The notes: a model not told the origin generated them from the sequence alone. Counted from the stretch's first letter, positions 24,701 through 35,604 are shown. The stretch: 64,000 bases of DNA from Onchidella celtica (GCA_963931925.1 OZ007569.1:46384521-46448520); one strand, 5' to 3'. Numbers and translations: made by a program.

Positions 24701-27700
24701 ATAGTTGTTGCAGTCGCCTTTGTCTCCTTTGTTCTTGTAAAGTGTGACAATTTTGAAGTCTCTCACATTGTCACAAATCCCAGACTGGGAGATGTAATAA
24801 GTATGACAGGACAACAATCACGAACAACAAGTTTAACACTTAACAGAACAACCCATCAGACTCACACATTTATTAAACATAATTATACATATAATAGCGC
24901 AATTACATACATTATATTATTGAAATGCACTGCCGTACAACGGCCTTATTCTCACACACACTCTCCCTCGGATCCACAATCCGGTAGTTACTCCTAAAGG
25001 CACTTCGGCCTCAGCCTCTCCCCTCAGGGTCTTAATAACACATTAGTAATTTACTGGCACCGCAGTCTCTCAATATCCCCTTCCTATTGTCATACACCTT
25101 AGCACTCCCCTAGCACCTCAGCAGGGCAATAACACATTATTATTTCCATAGCCATCAACATGGCAACAACATAGTATCAGTTCACTAGCCTATCAACATG
25201 GCAACAATATAGTATCAGTTCACTAGCCTATCAACATGGCAACAATATAGTATCTCATTCACTCTCATATCTACGTCCCTGTCCGTGGCCTGACTGCCAC
25301 GACTTTATGTGCCTCTACTGTCCTGCACTGACAGCCTCGCTTCTGGCCTATGTGCGGCCTCCGGCCCTATGCTGGCCTATCCCCTGTGCTCATCGAGGTG
25401 GCTCTGCGGCCCGTCCCCGACACCAGTCATAGCTGGAAAGACTCTCACTAGTCTTCTCGACTGCTTCCCCTTTATGTCCGCCCGATGGGCTCTTATGCAC
25501 AGGTCCGATCCCTAGGACCTTCTAACTTGCAGTGATAGTTATACAGCGCTTTCGCCTCCTTCAGACCCCCCCCCCCCACTACTCACAACAGCACGCTTAA
25601 CTTGCTGTCTACTGTGAGTCCTTCTTACTCTACACCCGCTCTGTAGCAATCCCCTTAATTGCACTCACTCCACTCGTGACATCATCCCCCACCCCAAAAA
25701 AATTAATGCAATTAATTTCAAATCGCATCAAGATGACTGTCAACGAGTGAGTGTGAGCAATACGTACACTAAAAAAAAAATGACCTAGCAGTTCCCCTAG
25801 TATATAAAATACCGAAATCAGGGGAAAATATGGGGATCAATATGGCCTGCAATATGCATATATGTGTCACATCATGAATAGCTAACTAACCACAATACTT
25901 AATACAGAATCAAAAACCATTCAACCTATCAACCATTCTTCATATCATATTTATAATGTCAATATTTTAAAGTCGACTCATTCACACAAATCCTGTCAAT
26001 GTTCCTGTCCTCCGATGCATAAGCTCCTGAAATCTTCCCCTAGGCTCGACTAAGGTAGTCGGCGATATGATTGCTGGTTCCTGGAATTGGTTGAATAACG
26101 AAGGTGTACGGCTGTAAAGCCAATGCCCATCTAGACAAGCGTGGGCTGGACGAACGATTCTTCGACAAAAATGTCAGTGGCTTGTGGTCTGTCTGGATAC
26201 AAAATTCTCGTCCCATGAGATAACGTCCCAATTTCTGGACGGACCAGACAATGGCAAGACACTCACGCTCTATCACAGAATACTTTCTTTCTCTCTGCAA
26301 TAACTTCCTACTGACATAACATACAGGATGGAGACATTCGTTCTTCTCCTGTAGAAGACAAGCGCCGACACCAGAGTCCGATGCATCCGTTCTGAGGATA
26401 AAATTAGATCGAAAATCGGGTAATATCAAAATGGGTGACGATGATAATGCTGTCACCAAATTATCAAATGATGTCTGACATTCAGACGTCCACTGGACCT
26501 TATCGGGTTGTCCCTTCTTAGTAAGGTCAGTAAGAGAAGATGACAAGGAGGAAAAATTTGGAATGAACTTTCTGTAATAATTTAAAATTCCCACTAAGCT
26601 TCTGACTTGTTTCTTTGTTTTAGGGATTTGCAACCCTGCCAGTTTGTCAATTTTTGTTCCTTCAGGCCTCTGAACACCTCTACCCACGATATGTCCTAAG
26701 AATATTATCTCTGGACATGCCAAATCCATCTTTGCGGGTTTAGCAGTTAACCCAAAATGACGTAATCGTTGAAAAATTACTGTTAGTGTCTGAATATGAT
26801 CAGACCATGTCGACGTATGGCATGCTATATCATCAAAGAATGACACGACATTAGGTATGTCCTTCAACACTAGTCTCATTAATCGTGCAAACGTCGCTGG
26901 CGCGTTTACCAACCCAAATGGCATGACCTTAAATTGGAATAATCCAATGGGCGTTTGAAACGCCGTGTATTGTTTAGACTCCTCAGTAAGCGGGATTTCC
27001 CAATAACCTTTCGTTAAATCTATCTTGGAAAACCACGTGGACCCGGCCAATGAAGCTATTAGTTCCTCCTGAAACGGAATAGGCTCCCTATCGCCTACCG
27101 TAATAGTGTTCAATCTTCGAAAATCAATACAGAACCGCACCGATCCATCAAGTTTTTTCACGAGGACGATGGGTGATGAATACGGCGATGTTGATGGTTC
27201 TATCACATCTAACTTCAACATTGACTCAACTTCCTTTATGACTCTATCTCTCGAAGAAAAAGGCAGCGGATACGGTCTAAGAAATACTGGCTTATCCGAA
27301 GTCAACTTTATTTGGTGCTGGATCACCGTAGTGCGACCCGGCAAATCCGTAACAACATCCGGAAATGACGCTAACAGGGTCTCAAGTTCCCTACTCCTTG
27401 AACTTGTAAGGTCAGGGTTAATTTTTACGTCCCTGTAACCTTGTGTCGGAGTTAACTCCGGCAATTGAATTTGTAACTCTTCCTGCGCCTCGGTGTCGCT
27501 TACGTCACAGTCCAACTGGTCTACGACCCCCGTACAAGCAGTAGAGAAGACAGTCTCCTCTGGTCTTGTCTGTGCACACAGATACTGTGGTCTCTCATAA
27601 AATCTCTGTAGCATATTAACATGGAAAACCTTACTCGCTCCATCAATGTGGATAGCGTAATCTACCTTTGAAACAACTCGCTCAATAACATAAGGACCTT

Positions 27701-30700
27701 TCCATGTCATCAATAACTTATTATGGTCCGTAGGTAACAACAATAGGACCTTGTCTCCTGGCTTAAAAATTCTCAGTTTGGAACCTCTATCTTTATAGTC
27801 TTTTGCTCTTTCTGAAGCGATACTAGACGCTTCTTCTGCTATAGTGCGCGCTGAAGATAGTCTTTCTCTTAAATCAACAAGGTCTATCGAAACCTTTTTA
27901 AACGGTTCCGAAACCGTGGGGATCTTTTGACGAGGAGCCTGAGGTGTACGACCCTTATGCGTCGTCTTTTGGCACGCACTGCACGTCTTACAATATAACC
28001 CTACATCTCTATGTATCGATGGCCAATAAAAATATTTCAGGACTCTCTCCTTGGTTCTAGCACTTCCCATGTGACCCGCTAATGGAACATCATGGGCCAG
28101 ACGCAATACTGTAGCAATTAACGACCGTGGCACGACGACTTGCTTTTCAACGGAAGCCACTATGACGTACATACGGAACAGAATGCCCCCCTGGACAAAA
28201 AAAGAAGATGACCCGTTTTTATATTTCCTTGTTTTCTCGGTTCGCGCTTCCCCAAAACACGGGTTTAATGATGGATCCTCCCTTTGTAATCTCGCCAAGC
28301 GCTCTGGCGTGATATCTAGGTTGACTGCTGGCGTTGCCAAGGGTCTAATTTTACCCTTATCACCTACCTGTCGACGTGTCTCGACCGCGGCACAAAAGTC
28401 AATACCTTTTGATTGCGACCATGCTTGCACGTTCTCATCGGAAGGGGAAACTACCCGTGATACATTCCCAATGATGAGCTGGGCGCCTGGAAAACAACCA
28501 ACGACCGCTTCGACTTCCCCGTTAAGGAAAGGTGTATCTATCATTATTCTTGCCATGGGTAATTTCTCAATGGCCCCCGAAAATTGGATGCACGGGACAG
28601 TCTCACCTGTAAGCTGTGAATCCCGAATGCAGTCTCTATGCACTCCCACAACGGTAGATCCTGTATCTCGTAAAACCGAGACCGGTTCGTCCCCAACAAA
28701 CCCCGGATAAACCCCAAGACCACCTCCTGTATGACATGAATTTATAACGGGGATCTTTCTCCCACAAGGTAAAATACCGGAAGATAATAACTTCTCACAA
28801 CTGGGACACTTAGAATACTGTCCGCCTCCGTTGTCCGATGTAACACACGCAGCCGCATGATGAAATTTATTTGGGGAACATGGACTGGAGCTACTGTCCA
28901 CGTTCGGGGCTATCCTACCTGCAGGGCAGTTCACGCTGATGTGATCTGCTCTTCCGCAGTTCCAACACTTCGCGGCCCTACACTCGCGCGAAAAGTGACC
29001 CACGCGTCCGCAAGTCCAACACTCCGCTCCCTGTGCTGCCCTAGGCCTGGGTCCCCGTGACCCCTCGCGACCGGAACTAGAGTCCCTATGCCGTCGGTCA
29101 TCGGCAAAGGTCACAACTCGCCCCCGGCCATTACCGCGACCTAGCCCTCCTGCTCGGTCAAACTTACCGGATCCATATGCCGGTGATTGGTGATAGCCCC
29201 TATGCTGCCCCTGGCCTTGCCCACTATAGGCACCACGCTGACGCGACCTGTCCCTAAGTCCTGCCGGCGACCCCTCGACAACGGCGACGTACCCAGCATC
29301 TTGGACGTACGCCCTGGCGACTGGTTTGGACGGGTGCGCCGTACGGTATGCCTCCGCCAACTTAGACGCCTCCTGCACCGTCGCGGGTTCGTTCTCTTTC
29401 AGGAAAGCCACCAGATCTTTGTGGCACGACGCGTACAGCTGGTCACGGATCATTAAGTCTTTCAGTTTAGCAAAATCCGTGCCCACATGCGCCAAGTCTA
29501 CCCAGTTCGCGAAATACTCCGTTAGTCTCGCGACGAAGGCAGCAAAGTCCTCCCTGGTATCTGCACGTGCCCGCCTAAACTGCTCCCGGAAGTATTCCTC
29601 GGTACGCGCAAATCGGCGAAGCAGCAAAGCCTTCAGCTTATCGTAGTCTTGCACGTCTTCGCGCTGTAGCTCTTTAAAGTAGGTTAACGCTCGCCCCTGC
29701 AATAGCGATGCCAGGTACGTGGCCCATAATTCCTTATTTTCCCCCCATTGCAATTGTGCGTTCAGTTCGAACCTGTAAAGGAAGGCGTCTATGTCGTCCT
29801 TCCGGTCGTCGAACGTAGGGAGCTTAATCCTAACGCCACCTTTATTGGGTACCTGCCGCTCAACTGTTTCTGTTGGCGCACTCTTTTTGCTTTCTAATTC
29901 TGCGATTCTTACTCGCGCGTCTGTCTCCCGCTCTTGAGCTTCTATCTCCTTTAACTTTAACTCCCTCTCCTGTTGCTGAGCCTCTAACTCCTTTAACTGA
30001 GCCTCTTTTTCTCGCTCTCTATCCTTAGCACGCTCATCGCGCATTTCTGCCTGCTGTTCTTTAATCCAGCCGCGTAGCTCTTCTCCCTCCAGGCCAAGTT
30101 CCTTACCCAACTTCATTAGTTGTTGGAGTTCCGCCATTTCACCGATTTATGGTTATGGTATCTATTATAAGACGACCAACCTGTCGGTATGATCACTAGC
30201 GATACGACCAGAGACCTGAGATCACACCAGATATAACAAAACCCAAATACAATTCAGCAACACCCCTAACTAAACATTCTACAGCCTACTCTCTCTAACT
30301 AATTGTATGTTTATAACATGTCTAGCACTATTGAATAACAAAACGAAAGGAAAAGATAAGAATGAGAAAATTCAGTAGAAGGACCACAAGTACGTCAAGG
30401 ACAACGAACCAGACTAAGACAAAGGCCTAAAAAAGAAAATATAATGGAAAAAAAATGCAACCTAAATACGCCGATTACACTACAAGGTACGAACAAGAAC
30501 AGAGTCTGAAAAAAAAGAACGTATTTACAGACAGGTAAGAGAGGGACAAGAGAAACGTCTTCCTAAAACAACGAGGAAGATATCGACGCTACAACTAAAC
30601 AATATTACAGGTCCCTACAGAACTGGTCACTGTGATGAACGAAGTTCCAAAGTTTACCACACCTTTTTAAAAGGATAAACTAAGTTCAACACAGCAAACC

Positions 30701-33700
30701 CGCGCCACCGCCCGTATAATCAATTACAACGAAAACAGCAAAAACAGGGAAACAGACAGATGAAAAGACAGCCCTTAATCCAGGGTACAAAATTTTAGAC
30801 TTTTACTTAACTTTCAATTTTTGAAATTTTGAGTAAACTCCTCCCTTTAATCGGAGCTCTGGCTGCTCGTCTCCTCAGGCTGCACGCACACACACTGTCT
30901 CTCTGAAATTTAAGTACACATTAATACATATTCATCAAAATACATGCATCAATATATATTATTATTCATAAATATACCTAAATCATATCATGAAATGTCC
31001 ATTCATCCAACGAACAAGACAGCACAAATACCTACTAACTAACTACAACTAAATATTACGAAAATGGACGAGTCACAATGGACGAGCCCCCAATGTCACA
31101 GCGGACGAGCCCCCAATGTCACAACGGACGAGCCCCCAGTGTCACAACGGACGAGCCCCCAGTGTCACAACGGACGAGCCCCCAGTGTCACAAATCCCAG
31201 ACTGGGAGATGTAATAAGTATGACAGGACAACAATCACGAACAACAAGTTTAACACTTAACAGAACAACCCATCAGACTCACACATTTATTAAACATAAT
31301 TATACATATAATAGCGCAATTACATACATTATATTATTGAAATGCACTGCCGTACAACGGCCTTATTCTCACACACACTCTCCCTCGGATCCACAATCCG
31401 GTAGTTACTCCTAAAGGCACTTCGGCCTCAGCCTCTCCCCTCAGGGTCTTAATAACACATTAGTAATTTACTGGCACCGCAGTCTCTCAATATCCCCTTC
31501 CTATTGTCATACACCTTAGCACTCCCCTAGCACCTCAGCAGGGCAATAACACATTATTATTTCCATAGCCATCAACATGGCAACAACATAGTATCAGTTC
31601 ACTAGCCTATCAACATGGCAACAATATAGTATCAGTTCACTAGCCTATCAACATGGCAACAATATAGTATCTCATTCACTCTCATATCTACGTCCCTGTC
31701 CGTGGCCTGACTGCCACGACTTTATGTGCCTCTACTGTCCTGCACTGACAGCCTCGCTTCTGGCCTATGTGCGGCCTCCGGCCCTATGCTGGCCTATCCC
31801 CTGTGCTCATCGAGGTGGCTCTGCGGCCCGTCCCCGACACCAGTCATAGCTGGAAAGACTCTCACTAGTCTTCTCGACTGCTTCCCCTTTATGTCCGCCC
31901 GATGGGCTCTTATGCACAGGTCCGATCCCTAGGACCTTCTAACTTGCAGTGATAGTTATACAGCGCTTTCGCCTCCTTCAGACCCCCCCCCCCACTACTC
32001 ACAACAGCACGCTTAACTTGCTGTCTACTGTGAGTCCTTCTTACTCTACACCCGCTCTGTAGCAATCCCCTTAATTGCACTCACTCCACTCGTGACACAT
32101 ATCATGTGGTATCACGCCTTCTTTCCAACACTGCAGTAACAGATTATACAGGTGTGGTAATAGTGGGCCTTTTAGGTCTTTTAATACCTCTGCAGGAATG
32201 TTGTCACTTCCTGTGGCTTTTCCAGCAGACAGGTGGTCGATTGCATTGGAAAGCTCGACTAAGGAAGGTTCAGCGTCAAGTTCGGCCATTATTGGCAGTT
32301 TTTGGAGGTGTTCCTCAAAATCTGGTGGAATATTTTTCTCAGTTGAATACAACAGAGAGTAATGCTCTACCCACCTATTCAGTTGTTCATTTTTATCTGT
32401 GATGGGTTCACCATTTACAGACTTAAGTGGGGCGCTTTTGGTGATGATTGGCCCAAGAGCTACTTTCATCTGACTAAAGGCGGTTTTCATATCTCCCTTT
32501 TCATTTGCCTCTTGTATGCTGTTACACAAGTCTGTCCAGTATTTGTTGGCGCAACGTCTTACCTCCAGCTGAAGTTTAGCTTTTGCATTTTTCAAACAAG
32601 TTTTTGTACTCTGATTGCAATTTTTGTTATACTCATTGAAAGCAGATTTCTTTTGCTCAATGAGAGGTAGGAGAATTTCGCTGTTCTGGGCTACCCAGTC
32701 GTTGTTTGAAACTTTATGCTGTCCAAAAGACTTGATGGCACAGTCATGAATTTTTGAACTAAGAGTGTTCCATGTTTCATCTACCGAGTCACATTGGGTG
32801 ACATTATCCATGCTTTCAGCAAATAACTTTTCAAATGACTTTCTATTTGATTTATCTCTGATTGCTGTTACATTGATCTTAGGGATTGAAGGGGCTTTTG
32901 ATCTGTATATTTTCTTGGCCGAAATTTTGATTTTGCTGACTACCAGTGCATGGTCGGTGTCACAGTCAGCACTGTGGAGGGAACGAGTTATTTTTATACA
33001 GCCCAAACTCTTCCTCCTTGAGAGAATAAGATCTAATTGATGCCAATGGCCAGACCTGGGATGGCGCCATGATGTTCTTTGGCATCTCTTAAGGTCAAAG
33101 TACGTGTTTGTAACACATAATGAGTTTACGGAGCATAGCTCCAGAAGGCGCTGCCCGTTTTCGTTGATGTTGCCAATGCCGAAGTGCCCAATGCACTTTG
33201 GCCATGCGGAGTGATCTGCTCCCACTCGAGCGTTAAAGTCACCCAGAATTAGCAGGCCTTCGGTGAGAGGGATGTTGTGGAGAGTCCTCTGCAATGCCTC
33301 GTAGAAAATGTCTTTGGTTTCGTCAGAGGAGGTAAGTGTTGGGGCATAGACACAGATAATGTTGGTAAAACCAGACCGGGTGTTCAGTCTGAGTGTCATT
33401 ATGCGTTCTGACACTCCAATTGGAGTTGCGATCGAATTGATAAGGGAGTTTTTTACGGCGAAGCCCACGCCGTGGATTCTCGGCTGTTCGCTGCTAAGGC
33501 CCTGACAGAAGAAGGTGTAGTTTTCTTCTTTGACTGACCCGGAGTCGGGAAGTCGAGTTTCTTGAAGGGCAGCGATGTCGATGTTTAGTAGCTGAAGTTC
33601 TCGATCAATAATTTGGGATTTCCTGATGGAGTCAATATCAGTGAGATCTTGCTGTTGCAAGCCTGGGCGCATTGTTCTGACGTTCCAGGTACCAAGTTTT

Positions 33701-35604
33701 AGTATTTTTCTGTTTTTGCCAGGTGCACACTTTACGTCAGCTTTTTGACTTTTGGTCTAGCTCCAACCACCTTATGAAGCAGGCTGACGTGGCGGAACAA
33801 CACCCAACTGCCTGGGGGCTGCCCAGGTTACGGCGGGCGGTAGTTGATCAATGCAGCTGAAAAGCCGCTCCCACCGACAGAGGGGACCCCTGGCGCTCAT
33901 CCGTACGCCAAATGGATTGAGCTTATCACCGGTAACTGCCACCTCCCGTGTTGTGCCCATCCGTAACGGATGGCTGGAGTGTCCTCTCCAAATCGGAAAT
34001 GGGTGGGCTTATAGAGGAGAGACAGACGCTTGCCAAGCCCGAGCAAACGCCTCCTTGTTTTGCTGCCTTGCCTGGGCTATTTTTAAGAGATGGTGCTTTG
34101 CCCAGAGGCACCACCCCTCTCTCTGCCATTCTAGTTAAACCCAAGGGAGAGACCAGGTCAATACATTTGGAACTAGTCCGGCTGCAGGAGATGCTGGAAG
34201 CCAGTTTTATGCAGTTCTCCCTGACAACCACCTTCGGGTCTCCACTCCTGATTTTCTGTCTGGGTTTACTCCTATAGCCTTTGCTATCATAGCAACACAC
34301 AAGGCAGTGTGGTATTTGTATTCAGGGTTACCTTCCCCTAGTCTTCCTCTCTCCCGAGATGACCCACAAGACAGTGGGGGTGACAGTAGCAGGCTGTATT
34401 GTGTACTGTCGTACAATAGCAGAAAACTCTGGCCTGACAAAAGACAGCAATTATACCACAATCATATATCTTAAAATATCAAATCTTAACCTAGAGGGCT
34501 TTGTAAATATGCTTTAGGAAATAAGGAAATAAATCTCTGAACCATTATCTGAAATCAATTAAAAAAAAACATTATACAGTATCATTCAGTTATCTTTACT
34601 CTTTCTTTAAATAAGTGAAACTCTTGCAGTCAATGAAAATGTTCAATGCCCGTGTTTTGCTGTTTGCAGGGAGCACAAGTTGCGAAACTTCTTTCGCCTG
34701 AAAAATGCTGAGGGCGTTAAGGTCGAAATCGTGGAATTTCCCAATAGGAAACAATATTTTCAGGTGGACACGTGCGAGTAAGTGTGGACAGGTTTTGTGT
34801 TTTTGTATGTTCTACCACAACAGAGGAAGGATTGGGGAGAGATACCTGTAGTCAGCAAAGTGGAATGTGTAGTGACACAAAGTGATAGACCATTCAAAAA
34901 TTTGTTCATTTTATTTTTCTTAATGATTTTCTTCTCTTTTGTTTTTCACAAATTTCATTCCCTCCTCTTGCAATTTTCTATCTCTCTTTCCCTTCCCTCA
35001 TCCTTCACATTTCCTTCCTTTGTTGCTCTTTCGTCCATGCTTGCTCTCCCTCCGAGCTCATTCTTTCTCTTTCACTTTCCTACTTTATTTTCTTTCTTCT
35101 GTTCATTCTCTCTTTGTTTTTATTTTTCGTCCTTTCATCTTTTGCCTTAGCGACTATCCTGTCTACTCTTCTGTTCTAACCTTCAACATCATTTTTCCTT
35201 TGGCTGTCGACCTCTCTTCGTCTCAGTCTAGCTTCCTCTTGACTTGCCTTTTCACTATTTCCTCCCAACCTTACTAAATGAATCATGTAGCATTGAATTA
35301 TAATTAGGTCATTCTAATCACATACCCATGATCTTGCAGAATGGCGCCCAATTGCCAAACCTGTGGTTGTGCACCAGAGAGTCGTCTCCATACAGCTCTA
35401 ACTTTGAATAACGGCAATGTTCAGTTTGAATTGGTATTTGCACCCACTGTCTGCAGATGTTACAATAATTTACGCAGAAGATCTCGGCCTAAGGAAACAA
35501 AGCCTCGGACAAGAACGAGGAAGGTGAACATTCGACAGAACTCCCCTTCGATTATAAAATCTGCTAATCTGGCCCCACCAAATTTACAGGAAAATATTTG
35601 TTAA
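18726..35604 (+). CDS. Secreted cystine-knot ligand, neurotrophin/Spaetzle-like, copy B
   Basis: Exons 18726-18772, 19558-19723, 22952-23019, 34670-34777 and 35340-35604 join in frame to about 217 residues with the same phases as copy A. Signal peptide and pro-region are nearly the same as in A. Mature part: cysteine pair at the end of exon 3, 'VEIVEFPNRKQYFQVDTCE' in exon 4, 'NCQTCGCAPESRLHTALT' and 'FELVFAPTVCRCYNN' in exon 5. The tail is strongly basic ('RRRSRPKETKPRTRTRK'), unlike the acidic tail of copy A. The intron between exons 3 and 4 is 11.6 kb because a LINE with a nested LTR element lies in it on the opposite strand; splice sites GTAAGT and TTTGCAG at its ends are intact. Secretion and ligand function are inferred from the fold pattern. 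Confidence 0.65.
21379..21850 (-). mobile_element. tRNA-derived SINE inserted in copy B intron
   Basis: Copy A reads straight through 'CCTCCATGATCTGCACACG', while copy B has about 470 extra bases here with ATGAT at both edges as target duplication. The insert contains, on minus, the tRNA-like head ('GGGTTCTAAACCCGGGC' region), the 'GGATCGAGTA' body and the 'AAAGATACCTTGGCAG' core shared with 51575-51868 and 57510-57822. A 65-bp body segment is tandemly duplicated (about 21639-21703 and 21706-21770). Confidence 0.85.
22365..22725 (+). mobile_element. Possible LINE 3' coding fragment in copy B intron
   Basis: This is the counterpart of 6540-6900 with a handful of differences. It shows the same 'EWFGHLLRMP' segment. 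Confidence 0.45.
23207..24768 (-). CDS. LINE reverse transcriptase region (3' part of split ORF)
   Basis: This continues the endonuclease reading frame on the far side of the nested element. Signatures include 'KIVTLYKNKGD', 'FVDLTKAFDTVSRSG', 'GVKQGCVLAPTLFGIYFA' and the catalytic 'LFADDAAIVAHDE', then 'LYGSETW', 'RWLGHLHRM' and a terminal finger 'CNHCHRTLGSNIGRISHERSC'. Unlike copy A, this frame is unbroken to its stop at 23207. The apparent extra N-terminal residues encoded beyond 24768 belong to the LTR and are not part of the protein. Confidence 0.9.
24769..25681 (-). repeat. 3' LTR of Gmr1-like element
   Basis: 913 bp, nearly identical to 31186-32097 with differences mainly in a poly-C run. 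It contains a short internal repeat 'TATCAACATGGCAACAATAT' in three copies. Confidence 0.95.
26040..30137 (-). CDS. Gmr1-like gag-pol polyprotein with truncated integrase
   Basis: One open frame of 1365 residues. Order: charged coiled coil (about 20-90), gag (about 100-290), two zinc knuckles (about 370-400, 'CWTCGRVGHFSREC' and 'CWNCGRADHISVNC'), protease ('LRDTGSTVVGV', about 485), integrase H2C2 finger ('HDVPLAGHMG...CKTCSACQ', about 675-716), integrase C-terminal module ('FKPGDKVLLLLP', 'WKGPYVIERVV'), reverse transcriptase (about 950-1130, 'FSKIDLTKGYWEIPL', active site 'SFFDDIACH'), and RNase H ('LRTDASDSGVGACLL', 'QTDHKPL'). After 'KVSIDLVD' (about 747) the sequence jumps to the post-core helix 'LRERLSSARTIAEE', so the first catalytic Asp remains but the second Asp and the Glu are gone. 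The deletion is in frame. The product could still make gag particles and cDNA but not integrate by itself (inference). Confidence 0.9.
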   Translation of the reverse strand: MAELQQLMKLGKELGLEGEELRGWIKEQQAEMRDERAKDREREKEAQLKELEAQQQERELKLKEIEAQERETDARVRIAELESKKSAPTETVERQVPNKGGVRIKLPTFDDRKDDIDAFLYRFELNAQLQWGENKELWATYLASLLQGRALTYFKELQREDVQDYDKLKALLLRRFARTEEYFREQFRRARADTREDFAAFVARLTEYFANWVDLAHVGTDFAKLKDLMIRDQLYASCHKDLVAFLKENEPATVQEASKLAEAYRTAHPSKPVARAYVQDAGYVAVVEGSPAGLRDRSRQRGAYSGQGQGQHRGYHQSPAYGSGKFDRAGGLGRGNGRGRVVTFADDRRHRDSSSGREGSRGPRPRAAQGAECWTCGRVGHFSRECRAAKCWNCGRADHISVNCPAGRIAPNVDSSSSPCSPNKFHHAAACVTSDNGGGQYSKCPSCEKLLSSGILPCGRKIPVINSCHTGGGLGVYPGFVGDEPVSVLRDTGSTVVGVHRDCIRDSQLTGETVPCIQFSGAIEKLPMARIMIDTPFLNGEVEAVVGCFPGAQLIIGNVSRVVSPSDENVQAWSQSKGIDFCAAVETRRQVGDKGKIRPLATPAVNLDITPERLARLQREDPSLNPCFGEARTEKTRKYKNGSSSFFVQGGILFRMYVIVASVEKQVVVPRSLIATVLRLAHDVPLAGHMGSARTKERVLKYFYWPSIHRDVGLYCKTCSACQKTTHKGRTPQAPRQKIPTVSEPFKKVSIDLVDLRERLSSARTIAEEASSIASERAKDYKDRGSKLRIFKPGDKVLLLLPTDHNKLLMTWKGPYVIERVVSKVDYAIHIDGASKVFHVNMLQRFYERPQYLCAQTRPEETVFSTACTGVVDQLDCDVSDTEAQEELQIQLPELTPTQGYRDVKINPDLTSSRSRELETLLASFPDVVTDLPGRTTVIQHQIKLTSDKPVFLRPYPLPFSSRDRVIKEVESMLKLDVIEPSTSPYSSPIVLVKKLDGSVRFCIDFRRLNTITVGDREPIPFQEELIASLAGSTWFSKIDLTKGYWEIPLTEESKQYTAFQTPIGLFQFKVMPFGLVNAPATFARLMRLVLKDIPNVVSFFDDIACHTSTWSDHIQTLTVIFQRLRHFGLTAKPAKMDLACPEIIFLGHIVGRGVQRPEGTKIDKLAGLQIPKTKKQVRSLVGILNYYRKFIPNFSSLSSSLTDLTKKGQPDKVQWTSECQTSFDNLVTALSSSPILILPDFRSNFILRTDASDSGVGACLLQEKNECLHPVCYVSRKLLQRERKYSVIERECLAIVWSVQKLGRYLMGREFCIQTDHKPLTFLSKNRSSSPRLSRWALALQPYTFVIQPIPGTSNHIADYLSRA
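30140..31065. other. 5' leader of the Gmr1-like element
   Basis: AT-rich, non-coding sequence between gag and the primer-site array. No other feature was seen. Confidence 0.6.
31080..31185 (-). repeat. Tandem array of primer binding sites
   Basis: On minus, the LTR end is followed by TGGGGGCTCGTCCG, matching the tRNA-Pro primer site known from gammaretroviruses over 14 bases. This site plus the last 8 bases of the LTR (TTGTGACA) repeats as a 23-bp unit at 31080, 31103, 31126 and 31149, with the functional-position copy at 31172-31185. A shorter relic is at 31066-31079. Confidence 0.88.
31186..32097 (-). repeat. 5' LTR of Gmr1-like element
   Basis: 912 bp, the partner of 24769-25681. It is followed on plus by CATAT and then LINE endonuclease coding sequence. 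Confidence 0.95.
32098..33717 (-). CDS. LINE AP endonuclease region (5' part of split ORF)
   Basis: The coding sequence starts upstream of the first ATG (33672), since 'LGTWNVRTM', the conserved endonuclease opening, precedes it. It continues with 'DIAALQETRL', 'CVYAPT', 'LLILGDFNARVG' and 'HWHQLDLILSRR...DCDTDHALVV', the metal- and DNA-contacting motifs of APE-type LINE endonucleases. A linker toward the reverse transcriptase follows ('LSAGKATGSDNIPAEVLKDL'). The frame stops being LINE at 32098 where the LTR element sits. This enzyme nicks target DNA to prime reverse transcription (family knowledge). It is inactive as it stands because it is separated from its reverse transcriptase by 7.3 kb. 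Confidence 0.88.

Larger units (their letters stand above)
24769..32097 (-). mobile_element. Gmr1-like Ty3/Gypsy element (integrase before RT), integrase core deleted
   Basis: LTRs are 24769-25681 (913 bp) and 31186-32097 (912 bp), beginning TGTCAC and ending GTGACA. The target duplication CATAT is at 32098-32102; at the left edge it has become CACAT (24764-24768), while copy A still shows CATAT at 8939-8943. A polypurine-like stretch (GGGGTGGGGGATGA on minus) abuts the left LTR, and tRNA-Pro-type primer sites abut the right LTR. The single ORF has the order gag, protease, integrase, reverse transcriptase, RNase H. Known Ty3/Gypsy elements with this order belong to the Gmr1 group (established knowledge). 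Confidence 0.92.
23150..34442 (-). mobile_element. Full-length LINE (about 4 kb) split by a nested LTR element
   Basis: The target duplication GACAGCAATTATA occurs at 23137-23149 and 34443-34455. Removing the nested element (24769-32097 plus its 5-bp duplication) leaves about 3.96 kb. It reads right to left: a 5' region (about 33720-34442), an AP-type endonuclease, a reverse transcriptase, a C-terminal finger, and a short TA-repeat 3' end. The 13-bp duplication, simple-repeat tail and endonuclease type fit RTE/L2-like LINEs; I cannot fix the clade. Confidence 0.9.

Noticed and set aside
24769-24817. N-terminal extension of the LINE reverse transcriptase frame
   Set aside because: These codons belong to the LTR that interrupts the LINE. 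The true upstream sequence is at 32098 and beyond.
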